64,000 nucleotides of DNA from Paraburkholderia kururiensis (GCF_034424375.1 NZ_CP139965.1:4960001-5024000); one strand, 5' to 3'; counted from the first letter of the stretch, positions 17,289 to 26,470 are shown. Notes: generated by a model from the letters alone, not told the origin. Translations and numbers: made by a program.

Positions 17289-17747
17289 GAACGCTTTCAT
17301 CATCCCTTCGTGGATCTGCTCGGGCGTGAGGTCGCGCTTGTGCGTCGCCACGGACCATTGATGCCCGAACGGGTCTTCGAGCCGGCCGTAGCGGTCGCCC
17401 CAGAACATGTCGGCGGCGGGCATGGTGACTTTGGCGCCCGCGGCGGCGGCGCGCTCCATCACGGCGTCCGCGTCTTCCACGTACAGATGGAGCGTGACGG
17501 GCGACCCTTTGAGCGAGACGGGGCTGTCAGAGCAGCCGGGCTGCGTGTCCACCAGCATGACCGACGAGTCGCCGATGCGGATGCACGCGTGCGCGATCTT
17601 GCCGTTCGGGCCATCGAGCCGGAACGCCTCCACGGCGCCGAACGCCTTCTTGTAGAACTCGATGGCCTCGGCCGCGCCCTCGCAGACGAGATGCGGCGTG
17701 ACGGTGTGCATGCCGGGCGGAATGGGATTCACAGCAGAACTGGACAT
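17283..17747 (-). CDS. VOC-family glyoxalase-like protein
   Basis: A 154-residue VOC-superfamily protein beginning MSSSAVNPIPPGMHTVTPHL. Core features are LVCEGAAEAIEFYKKAFGA, HACIRIGDSSVML, PVTLHLYVEDADAV and the metal-site segment DMFWGDRYGRLEDPFGHQWSVATH. The Asp-Pro-Phe-Gly-His portion is typical of the YpjH/PhnB-like group. AGGAG lies ahead of the ATG at 17747. It is transcribed toward the second VOC gene. Function in detoxification is often guessed for the family; no substrate can be named here. Confidence 0.82.
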   Translation of the reverse strand: MSSSAVNPIPPGMHTVTPHLVCEGAAEAIEFYKKAFGAVEAFRLDGPNGKIAHACIRIGDSSVMLVDTQPGCSDSPVSLKGSPVTLHLYVEDADAVMERAAAAGAKVTMPAADMFWGDRYGRLEDPFGHQWSVATHKRDLTPEQIHEGMMKAFG

Positions 17748-18145
17748 GGTGGGCTCCTTGGGAAGGTTCACGCAGGGCGAGCGGCGTGGTGGACGTGTGG
17801 CACGTCTCGCAGCCGTCTCGTCACCACGACGAACGGGCTGACGGGAAATCGACAGCCGCAGGCAGATTTTTTCGTGTGGCTCGCCGCTTTGCTGCGGGCG
17901 GCTTCGTATCGGCTTGCATGGCTTCGTGCTCGCGCCGCGGCGCGGTTGGGTGGCGCTCGGCGGCCACCAGGGCGGTGTGCCGGCGCCGTGCCCGTGCCGC
18001 GCAGGCGCGCGGCGGTGTAAATTGCGTTTTCTCTTTCGGTGTGCGGCATGGGCACTGTGCTTGCGACGCTCCGCTCGCGGCACCACGCGGCGCCATTAAG
18101 CACTTCCAACATCGAGGCATCGACATTCGACGGAGCAGTTCACGC
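17748..18145. other. Divergent intergenic region
   Basis: These 398 bases separate the VOC gene (minus) from the DUF5594 gene (plus). They should hold both promoters. I see only a weak -10 candidate TAAATT (18018-18023) on the plus strand and no clear -35, operator or hairpin. No gene is supported. Confidence 0.5.
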
Positions 18146-18526
18146 ATGAACAACGAAGCGGCAGACCGGTTCGAGCGGGTCTTCGTCCCGCGTATCGTGG
18201 AGCGGCTGGGGCATCTGGTGGGCGAGGCGGTGAAGATCGAGGTCGTGCACCGCGAAGGGCGCGGGCACCCCACGCAGGTGCGGCTCACGGGCCATCCGGG
18301 CGAGCATCGGCATGTGTATGCGCATCCGCTCGACCTTTCGTTGACGTGGGATAGCGACGAGATACTCCGTCTCATGGCGCCCGACGGAGAAGCCCGCTTC
18401 GAATGCTATCTGGACGCGATTCCCCGCAAGATGCACGCGTGGGAATCGGCGCGCGAGGTCGATCTGTCGTCGCGCAGCCAGGGCGAGCCGCACATTCTGA
18501 TCGGCGGCCTCGACTTCGAGCCTTGA
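18146..18526 (+). CDS. DUF5594-family protein
   Basis: A 126-residue cytoplasmic protein, MNNEAADRFERVFVPRIVER at the N-terminus, with a mixed alpha/beta middle and a C-terminal DLSSRSQGEPHILIGGLDFE. The sequence matches what I know of a short family (DUF5594) largely confined to Burkholderia and relatives; no activity is established. GGAG occurs 11 bases before the ATG. No operon partner is evident: the next gene begins 261 bases downstream. Confidence 0.65.
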   Translation: MNNEAADRFERVFVPRIVERLGHLVGEAVKIEVVHREGRGHPTQVRLTGHPGEHRHVYAHPLDLSLTWDSDEILRLMAPDGEARFECYLDAIPRKMHAWESAREVDLSSRSQGEPHILIGGLDFEP

Positions 18527-18787
18527 AGCTCGAAGCGCTGCGTGTGGGCGGCCGTTATGCGTGCGGCCACTGCGCTGCGTTGCATCGAGTTGCGCGGCAG
18601 TCGTCGCCGGCAGCTTCTTTCCAATCCCTTTCCCCATTCTTTCCGCTCGTTACCGGCCGTCAAGCTCGCGCGCGAGCGGTCGATATAGCAGCTGCCCGGT
18701 GCGTGTTGGCCGGTGTGGGCGCTTGCGCCGGGCGTGCTGCGGCGCTCCGTGGGCGCCATGGATCAACGACGATGGGAGGACCCGGTC

Positions 18788-19348
18788 ATGCAGGTTTCCG
18801 GTTCGGGCGGCGGGGCCGTCGATCCGGCGTTCTATCGCGCGGCGTCGGCGAAGCAGGGCGGTGCCGCGGCGCAGACGGATGCGCCCGCTTCGTCTGAAAC
18901 CGGCGTGAAGGTGCGGCTGGGCGACCCTGCCCGGCGCGCCGACGATTCGCCGTTGTACGGCGCGACTGGGCGCCTCGCGAGCGAGGGCCAGGCTCACGAC
19001 AGCACGCAAGGCGCGAACGCCCAGGCCGGCAGCTCACACACAAGCCGCGACGGCGCAGACCCCGAAGCGACGGCCGACCCACAAAGCGGCGACGCACAGC
19101 CGTCGTCTCTTGCAACGTCCACCGAGGAACCCTCCGCGAGCAAGACCGCGAGTGGTTCCACCGAGCCACCCACTGCTTCCACCGACAAGCCGGCGCCCTC
19201 TGCGTCGCCCATCAAGTCGTTCACCTACGGCACGCTGGGGCTCGAAAGTCCGGCGCAGCAATCCGAGCAGAAGGACAGCTACTACAGCGCGGGCCGGTGG
19301 CTGGCTGCGGCCGTCACGATCGGCGGGCTCATTTCGCTCATTCTCTGA
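18788..19348 (+). CDS. Low-complexity protein with C-terminal membrane anchor
   Basis: A 186-residue protein of unknown function. Residues about 10-150 are rich in Ala, Ser, Thr, Asp and Glu and predicted disordered. The C-terminus (about 163-186) is one hydrophobic helix, SAGRWLAAAVTIGGLISLIL, with a short conserved-looking segment before it (IKSFTYGTLGLESPAQQSEQ). GGGAGGA seven bases before the ATG is a strong ribosome binding site and decides the start; upstream in-frame ATGs lack one. The plan resembles small tail-anchored inner-membrane proteins. No enzymatic motif is present. Confidence 0.6.
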   Translation: MQVSGSGGGAVDPAFYRAASAKQGGAAAQTDAPASSETGVKVRLGDPARRADDSPLYGATGRLASEGQAHDSTQGANAQAGSSHTSRDGADPEATADPQSGDAQPSSLATSTEEPSASKTASGSTEPPTASTDKPAPSASPIKSFTYGTLGLESPAQQSEQKDSYYSAGRWLAAAVTIGGLISLIL

Positions 19349-19394
19349 GCGGCCTCGCGCCCGCGTCGGCCGTTCACGCCTCAGCCTTGCCCCC

Positions 19395-19832
19395 TCACTC
19401 CGGCATCTTGCGAAACGCGATGGCGAAGCGGTTCCAACCATTGATGGCCGTAACGAGCAGCGTGAGGTCGGTCAGCTCTTCCTCCGTGAAGTGCGGCTTC
19501 ACGGCTTCCCAGACGGCGTCGGGCACGCGGTCGTGCGAGATGAGCGTGAGCGCCTCGGTCCATTCGAGCGCCGCGCGTTCGCGTTCGGTGAAGAACGGCG
19601 TTTCGCGCCACGTGACCACCGTGGCGAGCCGCCGTTCGGATTCGCCGCCCTTGCGTGCGTCCGTGGTGTGCATGTCCACACAGAAGGCGCAACCGTTGAT
19701 CTGCGAGGCACGCAGGCGAACCAGTTCCGCGAGCGGTTTTTCCAGCGACGAGCGCGCGATGCGCTCTTCGAGTCCGCGCATGGCTTTGACGGCGTTGGGG
19801 CTGGCTTTGTAGAAGTCGAGACGAGGTTGCAT
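19395..19832 (-). CDS. Carboxymuconolactone decarboxylase/AhpD-family protein
   Basis: A 145-residue protein of the CMD/AhpD superfamily. The peroxidase-type motif NGCAFCVDMHTTDARK carries the CxxC pair and following His, preceded by the acidic KPLAELVRLRASQI. Proteins of this subgroup reduce peroxides or act as thiol-disulfide oxidoreductases. GGAG precedes the ATG at 19832. It is convergent with the low-complexity protein and divergent from the next small gene. The intergenic region on its upstream side has inverted repeats that could bind a redox regulator. A decarboxylase activity is unlikely because the CxxC is intact. Confidence 0.85.
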   Translation of the reverse strand: MQPRLDFYKASPNAVKAMRGLEERIARSSLEKPLAELVRLRASQINGCAFCVDMHTTDARKGGESERRLATVVTWRETPFFTERERAALEWTEALTLISHDRVPDAVWEAVKPHFTEEELTDLTLLVTAINGWNRFAIAFRKMPE

Positions 19833-20181
19833 GGCAATTCTCCGGTGAGTGCGTGTTCGATTTGAGCGTTGACTGGCGTTCGGCGTGGCGGCGCGCCTCG
19901 ATGTGGGCGTCCGGCCGCGCGACAGAACCAAGGTTAGGCGCCGAAGTGGCTTCGGTGAATATCCGCTTTCGAGTATTTCCAGGTAGCCACTTTGAGCGGG
20001 CTGCCCGCTGGGAACCGCGTCGCCGGGCTGCCGGGCGCATCGGCCATTCCTGCGGTATCGCGCGGCGCACAAGGCGCACGCGGCCTCGCATCTGCTTTTG
20101 TCATTTCGATGTGCGAGACTGGGGACGGGACTTTTCCCGCCGTGCCAGCTTTTCACTCCTTCGCTACAACAGGTCAACGCC
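19833..20181. other. Divergent intergenic region with inverted repeats
   Basis: No gene is supported in these 349 bases. CCGAAG-TGG-CTTCGG (19941-19955) is a tight palindrome. AAGTGGCT (19945-19952) is matched by AGCCACTT (19985-19992), 32 bases away. The stretch between is AT-rich for this genome (GAATATCC, GAGTATTTCC), which suits a promoter for the CMD gene or the small gene. Confidence 0.45.
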
Positions 20182-20448
20182 ATGAACACGCCTTCCTGCA
20201 CCGACGTCACGTTGCCGATTCTCTCCGGCGACGCCACCGTGTGGTTCTCCGCCTATGGCTTCGGCTGGGGCTACCAGGCGTTCGCGCTGCCGGTGCAGAC
20301 CGTGTGCGGCCAGCTCGGTGCACGCGACGAGAGCGTGCCTCAACTGAAGCTCGCGTTCGAGTTGAACCGGCCGCGCATTCTGCGCGCCGTGCAGACGCGT
20401 GCGTCGGCGCCCGGTGCACGCATCACGCTTTCGCCCGCGGACCTCTGA
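20182..20448 (+). CDS. Small hypothetical protein
   Basis: An 88-residue protein, MNTPSCTDVTLPILSGDATV at the start, with an aromatic patch (WFSAYGFGWGYQAFALPVQ). It ends in an Arg/Ala-rich helix. AGG lies seven bases before the ATG. It has no signal peptide and no domain I recognise; similar short proteins are sometimes annotated DUF1488 in Burkholderia, where the pattern of a single small alpha/beta domain fits, but I cannot confirm it. It lies immediately ahead of the penicillin acylase gene (34 bases) and is probably co-transcribed. Confidence 0.55.
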   Translation: MNTPSCTDVTLPILSGDATVWFSAYGFGWGYQAFALPVQTVCGQLGARDESVPQLKLAFELNRPRILRAVQTRASAPGARITLSPADL

Positions 20449-20459
20449 GGGCTGCGTCG

Positions 20460-20486
20460 ATGCCCGCACCACGCCCTCGCCGATGA
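20460..20486 (+). CDS. Possible eight-residue leader peptide overlapping the acylase start
   Basis: ATG at 20460 opens MPAPRPRR and its TGA (20484-20486) overlaps the acylase ATG (20483) in an ATGA arrangement. GAGG lies ten bases before it, while the acylase ATG itself has no ribosome binding site. Translation of the acylase may therefore depend on re-initiation after this minigene. The Pro/Arg-rich content could slow ribosomes. This is suggestive only. Confidence 0.3.
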   Translation: MPAPRPRR

Positions 20487-23101
20487 CCGATCTCGACACT
20501 TCTTCTTCGCAGCGGCGCGAGGCGTCGCCGGTTCGACGGCCGTCGCGCCGGCGCACGGCGTGGGTGGCCGCGGCAGTGCTCATTCCCGCGCTGGTGGTGG
20601 GCGCCGCCGTAACGGGCGGGTTCGTGTTGCACGCGAGCCTGCCGCAGGTGGACGGCACCTGGCACACCGATCGCGCAGCAGCGCTTGCCGCGCCCGTGAC
20701 GATCGAGCGCGACGCCCTCGGCGTGCCCACCATCACGGGCCGCACTCGCGGCGACGTGGCCTACGCGACCGGCTTCGTGCAGGCGCAGGATCGCTTCTTC
20801 CAGATGGATCTGCTGCGGCGCGTGGCGGCCGGCGAGATGAGCGCGCTCGTCGGTCCCGCTGCGCTCGACCTCGACCGGCGCAACCGGCTTCATCGCTTTC
20901 GCGCGCACGCGCGCAGCATGGTCGAAGCGGCGCCTGCTTCGGAGCGCGAACTGATCGACCGCTACACCGCCGGCGTGAACGATGGTCTCTCGGCGCTTGC
21001 GTCGCGTCCGCCCGAGTACTGGCTGCTGGGTGTGCGACCTGCGGCGTGGCGGCCCGAAGATACGGCGCTCGTCGTCTATGCGATGTATCTCGACCTGCAG
21101 GCGCAGGAAGCGCGCCGCATTCTCGCGCGCGCCGCGCTGCGCGAGCGCGTGCCGCCCGACCTGTTCGCGTTCCTGCTGCCCGAGACGAGCCATTGGGACG
21201 CGCCGTTCGATGCGGCATCGGCGCCGGCCGGCGATCTTCTCGCGGCGCCCGCGCTGCCTGCCACGCGGCCCGACTGGCTGCGCGCTTCCCAGACCTCGCA
21301 AGGCGTGCAGACGCCGCGGGCGCCGCAGGCAACGCCGCGTTCGCATGCGCCCAGCCTCGCCGCGCTCGACGATGTGCTGCTGACCGAAAGCGGCGCCGTG
21401 GGCAGCAACGGCTGGGTGGTGGACGGCGCGCGCAGTGCGGCGACCACAGGCGGCAGCGCGATGCTCGCGAGCGACATGCACCTGGGGCTTTCGCTGCCGA
21501 ACATCTGGTATCGCGTGGCGCTGCAGTGGCCGGACGGCGCGACGCACGCGAACGATGCGAGCGGTGCGAATGATGCGAATGATGGCAAAGGCGCGCTGCA
21601 TCGCGTGGTCGGCGTGAGTCTGCCGGGCGCGCCGCTCGTGATCGCGGGCAGCAACGGGCACGTCGCGTGGGGCTTCACGAACAGCTACGGACGGTTCATC
21701 GACCTGATCGACCTCGAACGCGATCCGGCCGATCCGCTTCGCTACCGCGTGCCCGGCGGTTGGGCGCGCGCGAGCGTGGTCCATGAACGCATCGACGTGA
21801 AGGGCGGCGCGCCCGTCGATCTGCCCGTGACCGAGACGCGCTGGGGACCGGAGTGGGTCGTGGGCACGCACGCCTACGCGCTGCGCTGGGTCGCGCACGA
21901 CCGCGAGGCCGTCAACCTGAACCTGCAACGACTCGAAGACGCGCACAACGTGGCCGACGCGCTGCACGTCGCGCAAACCAGCGGCATTCCCACGCAGAAC
22001 ATCATGGTGGCGGATTCGCACGGCGACATCGGCTGGACGCTGGCGGGGCCGCTGCCGCATCACGAGGCGTCGGCCTCCGATGCGGCGGCCGGCGACCTGC
22101 TGTTCAAGTCGTCCACCTACGCGGGCTGGCAGGGCTACCGGCCGCCCGAGGCGTATCCCGCGCGAATCGATCCGCCGCTCGGGCGGCTATGGACGGCCAA
22201 CAATCGCGCGCTGCCGCTCGACGAGCAGCGCCGCATCGGCGATGCGGGCGCGGACCCCGGCGCGCGCGCGGCACAGATTCGCGACGACCTGCTCGCGCTG
22301 CCGCGCGCCACGGAGCGCGACCTGCTCGCCATCCAGACCGACGACCGCGCGCGATGGATCGAACGCTGGCGCCGCGTGGCGCTGGATGCACTGGATGCCG
22401 ACGCGTTGAAGGACCACCCGCAGCGCGCCGCGTTTCGTCGCCAGCTCGAACAGTGGAACGGCCGCGCCGATGCCGACGCCGTCGGCTACCGGCTCGTGCG
22501 CGGGTTCTTCTTCTCGATGTACGACGGCTGGTTCGGCAAGCTCGATGCGAGCCTTGCGGCGAGTTTCGCCGACAGCCTGCCGGCCCTCGCGCCGCAAGCG
22601 GGCTACCGCATGGCGAGTTCGCGCTACGCGCCGGTGATGGAGACGCTCGCCGCGAACCACGCCTGGGTGCCCGACGGCGACGCCAACTGGCGCGCGTTCG
22701 TGCTGGATCGCATCGACCACGCGATCAGCGAACTGCCGAAAGGCACCACCGTGGATAACGCCCGCTGGGGCGAACGCAATCGCGCGTCCATCGAGCACCC
22801 GTTCGCGCGGCTCGTGCCGGCGTGGCTGCCGTGGGTGCGCGGCGCGCTGGGCGCACCGCACGACCCGCTGCCGGGCGACATCAACATGCCGCGTGTACAG
22901 GCGCCGTCGTTCGGGGCATCGGAGCGCATGATCGTCTCGCCGGGACACGAGCAGGACGGCATCTTCGAGATGCCGGGCGGGCAATCGGGGCACCCGCTGT
23001 CGCCGTATTTTCTGGCGGGGCATGAGGCGTGGGTGCGGGCGCAGGCGGTGCCGTTCTTGCCGGGGGAGGCGGTGCATCGGTTGGTGTTGGCGGGGCCGTG
23101 A
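20483..23101 (+). CDS. Penicillin acylase family N-terminal-nucleophile hydrolase
   Basis: An 872-residue Ntn hydrolase precursor. Residues about 27-50 form a membrane or signal-anchor segment. The alpha-chain part (about 60-300) begins with the family's VTIERDALGVPTI...DVAYATGFVQAQDRFFQMDLLRR. Autocleavage is expected before Ser308 in AVGSNGWVV, the catalytic N-terminal Ser of the beta chain. Later elements include NGHVAWGFTNSYGR and NNRALPLDE. The enzyme hydrolyses amide bonds of acylated compounds such as N-acyl-homoserine lactones or beta-lactams; which one is not predictable. A low-complexity Asn/Asp/Ala insert (about residues 353-366) is unusual. No own ribosome binding site is visible. 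Confidence 0.88.
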   Translation: MTDLDTSSSQRREASPVRRPSRRRTAWVAAAVLIPALVVGAAVTGGFVLHASLPQVDGTWHTDRAAALAAPVTIERDALGVPTITGRTRGDVAYATGFVQAQDRFFQMDLLRRVAAGEMSALVGPAALDLDRRNRLHRFRAHARSMVEAAPASERELIDRYTAGVNDGLSALASRPPEYWLLGVRPAAWRPEDTALVVYAMYLDLQAQEARRILARAALRERVPPDLFAFLLPETSHWDAPFDAASAPAGDLLAAPALPATRPDWLRASQTSQGVQTPRAPQATPRSHAPSLAALDDVLLTESGAVGSNGWVVDGARSAATTGGSAMLASDMHLGLSLPNIWYRVALQWPDGATHANDASGANDANDGKGALHRVVGVSLPGAPLVIAGSNGHVAWGFTNSYGRFIDLIDLERDPADPLRYRVPGGWARASVVHERIDVKGGAPVDLPVTETRWGPEWVVGTHAYALRWVAHDREAVNLNLQRLEDAHNVADALHVAQTSGIPTQNIMVADSHGDIGWTLAGPLPHHEASASDAAAGDLLFKSSTYAGWQGYRPPEAYPARIDPPLGRLWTANNRALPLDEQRRIGDAGADPGARAAQIRDDLLALPRATERDLLAIQTDDRARWIERWRRVALDALDADALKDHPQRAAFRRQLEQWNGRADADAVGYRLVRGFFFSMYDGWFGKLDASLAASFADSLPALAPQAGYRMASSRYAPVMETLAANHAWVPDGDANWRAFVLDRIDHAISELPKGTTVDNARWGERNRASIEHPFARLVPAWLPWVRGALGAPHDPLPGDINMPRVQAPSFGASERMIVSPGHEQDGIFEMPGGQSGHPLSPYFLAGHEAWVRAQAVPFLPGEAVHRLVLAGP

Positions 23102-23207
23102 TCTGTGCTGCGAGCCAGTTTGTGAGGCGAGGCTGTAAGCCCAGGCTATGGCGCAGGTACGACCCAGGCTTGAGTTCAAGCCGTCATTCACGGCCGGCTC
23201 GTTCCCG

Positions 23208-23447
23208 TCAATACGTCCCCACCCAATGCCCCGGCACCCACTGCCAGTGGTTGCCTTCCCAACGGTAGTGTCCTTTGACCCAGTGATACGCCGGCCCTGG
23301 CGCCGCGGGGACCACTTCGACCATCGGCGCGGGTTGCGGCGGCCGCGCCGGTTCGACGATGCACGCGGAAAGCAGCGCCGCGCACGTCAATGCGACCGAC
23401 ACCGTCTGAAGGCCGCCAATGCCGAGGCCGAACGTTCTTTTCATCAT
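23208..23447 (-). CDS. Small lipoprotein with YxWGxW-like repeats
   Basis: A 79-residue lipoprotein. The signal ends in LLSAC, so Cys is lipidated, and a Pro-rich linker follows. The C-terminal half has the tandem aromatic pattern YHWVKGHYRWEGNHWQWVPGHWVG, typical of YXWGXW-repeat proteins of Burkholderiales. GGGAG precedes the ATG at 23447. Such proteins are surface or periplasmic, of unknown function; a longer relative is encoded at 33638-34024. It is convergent with the acylase gene, and the gap holds the palindrome GGCTTGAGTTCAAGCC (23167-23182). Confidence 0.78.
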   Translation of the reverse strand: MMKRTFGLGIGGLQTVSVALTCAALLSACIVEPARPPQPAPMVEVVPAAPGPAYHWVKGHYRWEGNHWQWVPGHWVGTY

Positions 23448-23557
23448 GAGCTCCCTTTCGTTTGAGGTTGTGGTGAGTGAATGCACAGACACGGCATGAG
23501 ATGCCGAAGAAGCGCCGCAAAAACAGCGCAGAAGCGTTGAAGAAGCGCGGCAAGACG

Positions 23558-24730
23558 TCACGCCCGAATCAGCCCCGTCATCGGCCGCTGCGCAAGCGAC
23601 CCCGCACCGCTCTGCGCGAACAACGTGCGCGCCGTGCGCTCGGGATCGAGCCGCAGACTCTCCGCCGCCGCGCCCACAATCAGCGCATCGAGCGATGCGG
23701 TCGGCTTGAGGTCGCGCGCTTCGTAGAGGTCATTCGGCCGCAAGCCCGGCCAGTCGGCCACCACGCGGCCGCCCGCCACGGCGCCGCCGATCAGCATCGC
23801 CACCGACGCCGTGCCGTGGTCCGTGCCCGCCGTGCCGTTGGTCGCGGCGGTGCGGCCGAACTCGGTGGCCACCACCACGGTGGTCTTCGCCCACTGCGGG
23901 CCGAGTCCGTCACGCAGCGCGGCGAGCATCGTGTCGAGCGCCTTCAGTTGATTGGCGAGGCGCGGGTTCTGCGCGCCGTGCGTGTCCCAGCCGCCGGTCT
24001 CGATCATCGCGATGCGCGGGCCGTCGTCGCGGCCAAGAAAGCTCGCCGCGAGTTTGCCGAGGCTCGCCGGGTCCTGGCGGGCGCTTGCGTCGCCCGCGAG
24101 TCCGCGTGCGGTCATCGCTTCCTGCCACAGCGGGTGCAGTTGCGCGTCGCGCTCGTAGAGCTGCGAGACGCGCGCGAGCAGATCGTCGGGCGCAGCAAGC
24201 AAGGCCGAGGGCGCGTACGACGTCACGTCGGCCTTGCCGCGCAGTGCGGCGGGCACCGTGGGCGCAAACGCAATTGCGCTCGCGTGCCCGTTCGCCTGCG
24301 AAGGCGGTAGCAGGCCGACGAGTCGATTGAGCCAGCCGTCCTTCACCTGGTACGGCGCGCTGCCGCCCGTTTCCAGCACGTTCTGTCCGTCGAAGTGCGA
24401 GCGGTCGCGATAGGGCGACGCCACGGCGTGCACGAAGAGCGCTTCCTTCGCGGCATACATCTGCGCCGTATGCACGAGCGACGGATGCAGCGCGAAGGTG
24501 CCGTCGAGCTTCGTGGCCGTCGACGCATCCACCGCGAGCGCACCGCGCAGCGCGGCATACGCGGGGTCGGCGTAGGGCACGACGATGTGCAGGCCGTCGG
24601 CGGCGCCGCGCTGGATCACGAACACGAAGCGGCGGTCTGTGTCGACGCTCGCGAATGCGATGCGCGGCGCGACGAGGATCGCGCCCGCGCCGGCGGCGGC
24701 AAGGCGCATGAAGCGGCGGCGGGTGAGCAT
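23558..24730 (-). CDS. DUF1501 Tat-exported protein
   Basis: A 390-residue protein of the DUF1501 family, related in fold to the alkaline phosphatase/sulfatase superfamily. It begins with a twin-arginine signal (LTRRRFMRLAAAGAGAILVAP). The family's conserved segments are RFVFVIQRGAADGLHIVVPY, SHFDGQNVLETGG, IETGGWDTHGAQN, VVVATEFGRTAATNG and GTDHGTASVAMLIGG. DUF1501 and DUF1800 genes almost always travel together, as here. The pair is exported and of unknown biochemical function. The ATG at 24730 has GGAG nine bases upstream; an alternative at 24739 overlaps the DUF1800 stop as ATGA but sits directly on that GGAG. Confidence 0.87.
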   Translation of the reverse strand: MLTRRRFMRLAAAGAGAILVAPRIAFASVDTDRRFVFVIQRGAADGLHIVVPYADPAYAALRGALAVDASTATKLDGTFALHPSLVHTAQMYAAKEALFVHAVASPYRDRSHFDGQNVLETGGSAPYQVKDGWLNRLVGLLPPSQANGHASAIAFAPTVPAALRGKADVTSYAPSALLAAPDDLLARVSQLYERDAQLHPLWQEAMTARGLAGDASARQDPASLGKLAASFLGRDDGPRIAMIETGGWDTHGAQNPRLANQLKALDTMLAALRDGLGPQWAKTTVVVATEFGRTAATNGTAGTDHGTASVAMLIGGAVAGGRVVADWPGLRPNDLYEARDLKPTASLDALIVGAAAESLRLDPERTARTLFAQSGAGSLAQRPMTGLIRA

Positions 24731-24735
24731 GGCGG

Positions 24736-26331
24736 TCATCTCCGTTGGAAGTCGGGTGAGACGAGCAGCAGCGCGATGGCCGTGGACGTGCTCTCCGCAC
24801 GCGAGACGGCCTGCGCCGTGGGCTCGCTCAACGTGCCGGCAAAAAGTTGCTGGCCGAGCGCGCGCGGATCGAGGTCGGGGTTCGCGTGCGCCGCGAACCG
24901 TTGCGCGGCTTCCACGCGGCGCACGAGCGCGTCGGGCGCGGCCCAGCTTGCCGCGATGTCGTCGTAGCCCGCGGGCGACCCCGGTCGCCAGACCGGCTCG
25001 CCCAGTTGCGTCAGTAGCGGCGCGGCCTGGAACGTGCCGAGGTCTTGCCAGCCGAGTCCGCGCATTGCCGACACGGTCCACTCCCACGGCGACTTGAACT
25101 TCGCCGCGCGCGGTGACCAGGCCTCGGGCGAATCGATCAGCGCGCGATACACCGTGGGCAAGTCGCCGCCGCTTTGCGTGAACGCGTTCGCGAGGCGATC
25201 GACGACGGCTTGCGGCGGGTTGTCCGCGACGAAGTGGCGCGCGAGCTTGCCCGCGATGTGCCGCGCCGTGGCGGGCGACGCGGCGAGGTCGTGCAGGATC
25301 GCGAGCGCCTGCTGCTCGCCCGGTTCGTCGTAGCTGCGGCCCATGACGGTGCGCGCGCCCGGCTCGTGCAGCGCGGTGCGGAACACGAACGTGCCCGGCT
25401 GCGCGGGCGCCATGCGTGGGTTCTCGCGTGGGCCCGCCACGCTCCAGCCCGTGAGCGCGCGAGCGAACTCGGTCACGTCCTGCTGCGTGTAGCCGCTACG
25501 CACGCCGAGCGTATGAAGCTCCATGATCTCGCGCGCCAGGTTCTCGTTGAGGCCGCGCTTGCGCGTGGGGTCGCGCGCGGCGGCGCGCTGCGCGGCAAGG
25601 CTGTCGGGGCCCACGGAGCGGGTCTGATCGAGGAACACCTGCATCGCGGGATGCCGCTCCACGGCGACCAGCATGTCTTCGAAGTGGCCCAGCACGTGCG
25701 GGCGAATCGCTTCGGCCTCGAACGCACCCGCGAGCACGGCCACCGCGGGCTTTTCCGTCGACACCGCGAAGTGGTTGGCCCAGAAGTGGACGAGCCGTTC
25801 GACGAACGGCGTCGGCGTGACGAGCGCGCTCGCCACGCGCGCGTTGACGGCGGCGCGGTAGGTGCTCACCACGTCGGCGCGCAGGGCTTTTTCGGCTTGC
25901 TGTCTGTCGGCGAGTGGGGCGGCCGGGGGCGTGTTCGCAGGCGCGTTCGTGGCCGCATTGACGGTCATGCCGATGGCGTTGCCGCCACCCGCGCGGCCTT
26001 GGGCCTGCCCATCCACTGCTTGCGGCGGCACGCCGCCGGCTTTCGTATTCGACGCGTCGGCGAACGCTGCGGCCTTGCGCGCCGCGGCCACCAGCTCGCG
26101 GCGCTGCGCGAAGTCCGCCGCGAGCGCCACCGACGAGGGCAGCCCCGACCACGCGGCCGGCATCGGCTGATAAGCGCTCAGCTGTTCGATGAGCCATGCC
26201 TTCGGCTCACGCGGCGGCGCGTCGCCGGGGCGCGTGCCCAGACCGAAGCGGTTGAGCGCGATGGCGGCGGCGTCCGTGGCGTTGGTGGCGTTGGTGGCCG
26301 TCGCGGCATTAGAGGCGGAGGACGTGACCAT
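24736..26331 (-). CDS. DUF1800 protein
   Basis: A 531-residue DUF1800 protein, partner of the DUF1501 gene that follows five bases downstream on the same strand. Recognisable family segments are ALNRFGLGTRPGD near the N-terminus, VERLVHFWANHFAVSTEKPAV, GHFEDMLVAVERHPAMQVFLD, GLNENLAREIMELHTLGV, YTQQDVTEFARALTGW and ARHIAGKLARHFVADNPP. An Asn/Ala/Thr run near the start comes from short 9-bp DNA repeats. No clear Sec signal is present, so export may depend on the Tat signal of its partner. AGGGA precedes the ATG. Function is unknown. Confidence 0.87.
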   Translation of the reverse strand: MVTSSASNAATATNATNATDAAAIALNRFGLGTRPGDAPPREPKAWLIEQLSAYQPMPAAWSGLPSSVALAADFAQRRELVAAARKAAAFADASNTKAGGVPPQAVDGQAQGRAGGGNAIGMTVNAATNAPANTPPAAPLADRQQAEKALRADVVSTYRAAVNARVASALVTPTPFVERLVHFWANHFAVSTEKPAVAVLAGAFEAEAIRPHVLGHFEDMLVAVERHPAMQVFLDQTRSVGPDSLAAQRAAARDPTRKRGLNENLAREIMELHTLGVRSGYTQQDVTEFARALTGWSVAGPRENPRMAPAQPGTFVFRTALHEPGARTVMGRSYDEPGEQQALAILHDLAASPATARHIAGKLARHFVADNPPQAVVDRLANAFTQSGGDLPTVYRALIDSPEAWSPRAAKFKSPWEWTVSAMRGLGWQDLGTFQAAPLLTQLGEPVWRPGSPAGYDDIAASWAAPDALVRRVEAAQRFAAHANPDLDPRALGQQLFAGTLSEPTAQAVSRAESTSTAIALLLVSPDFQRR

Positions 26332-26470
26332 ACGGAGTCCCTCGTGCGATGACTGCGATGTCTCTTGAACGGCGCTCGTGGTGGGAATCCGTCGCTCGTC
26401 GGCGCGAGCGCGCAAAAAACGCGGATCGTCGTGGCTTCCCGTAGCCGCTCATTGCCGCGGCGGGCGTTCC

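Noticed and set aside
23167..23182. GGCTTGAGTTCAAGCC as a terminator between acylase and lipoprotein genes
   Set aside because: The palindrome gives only a six-pair stem with a four-base loop and has no T run on either strand.
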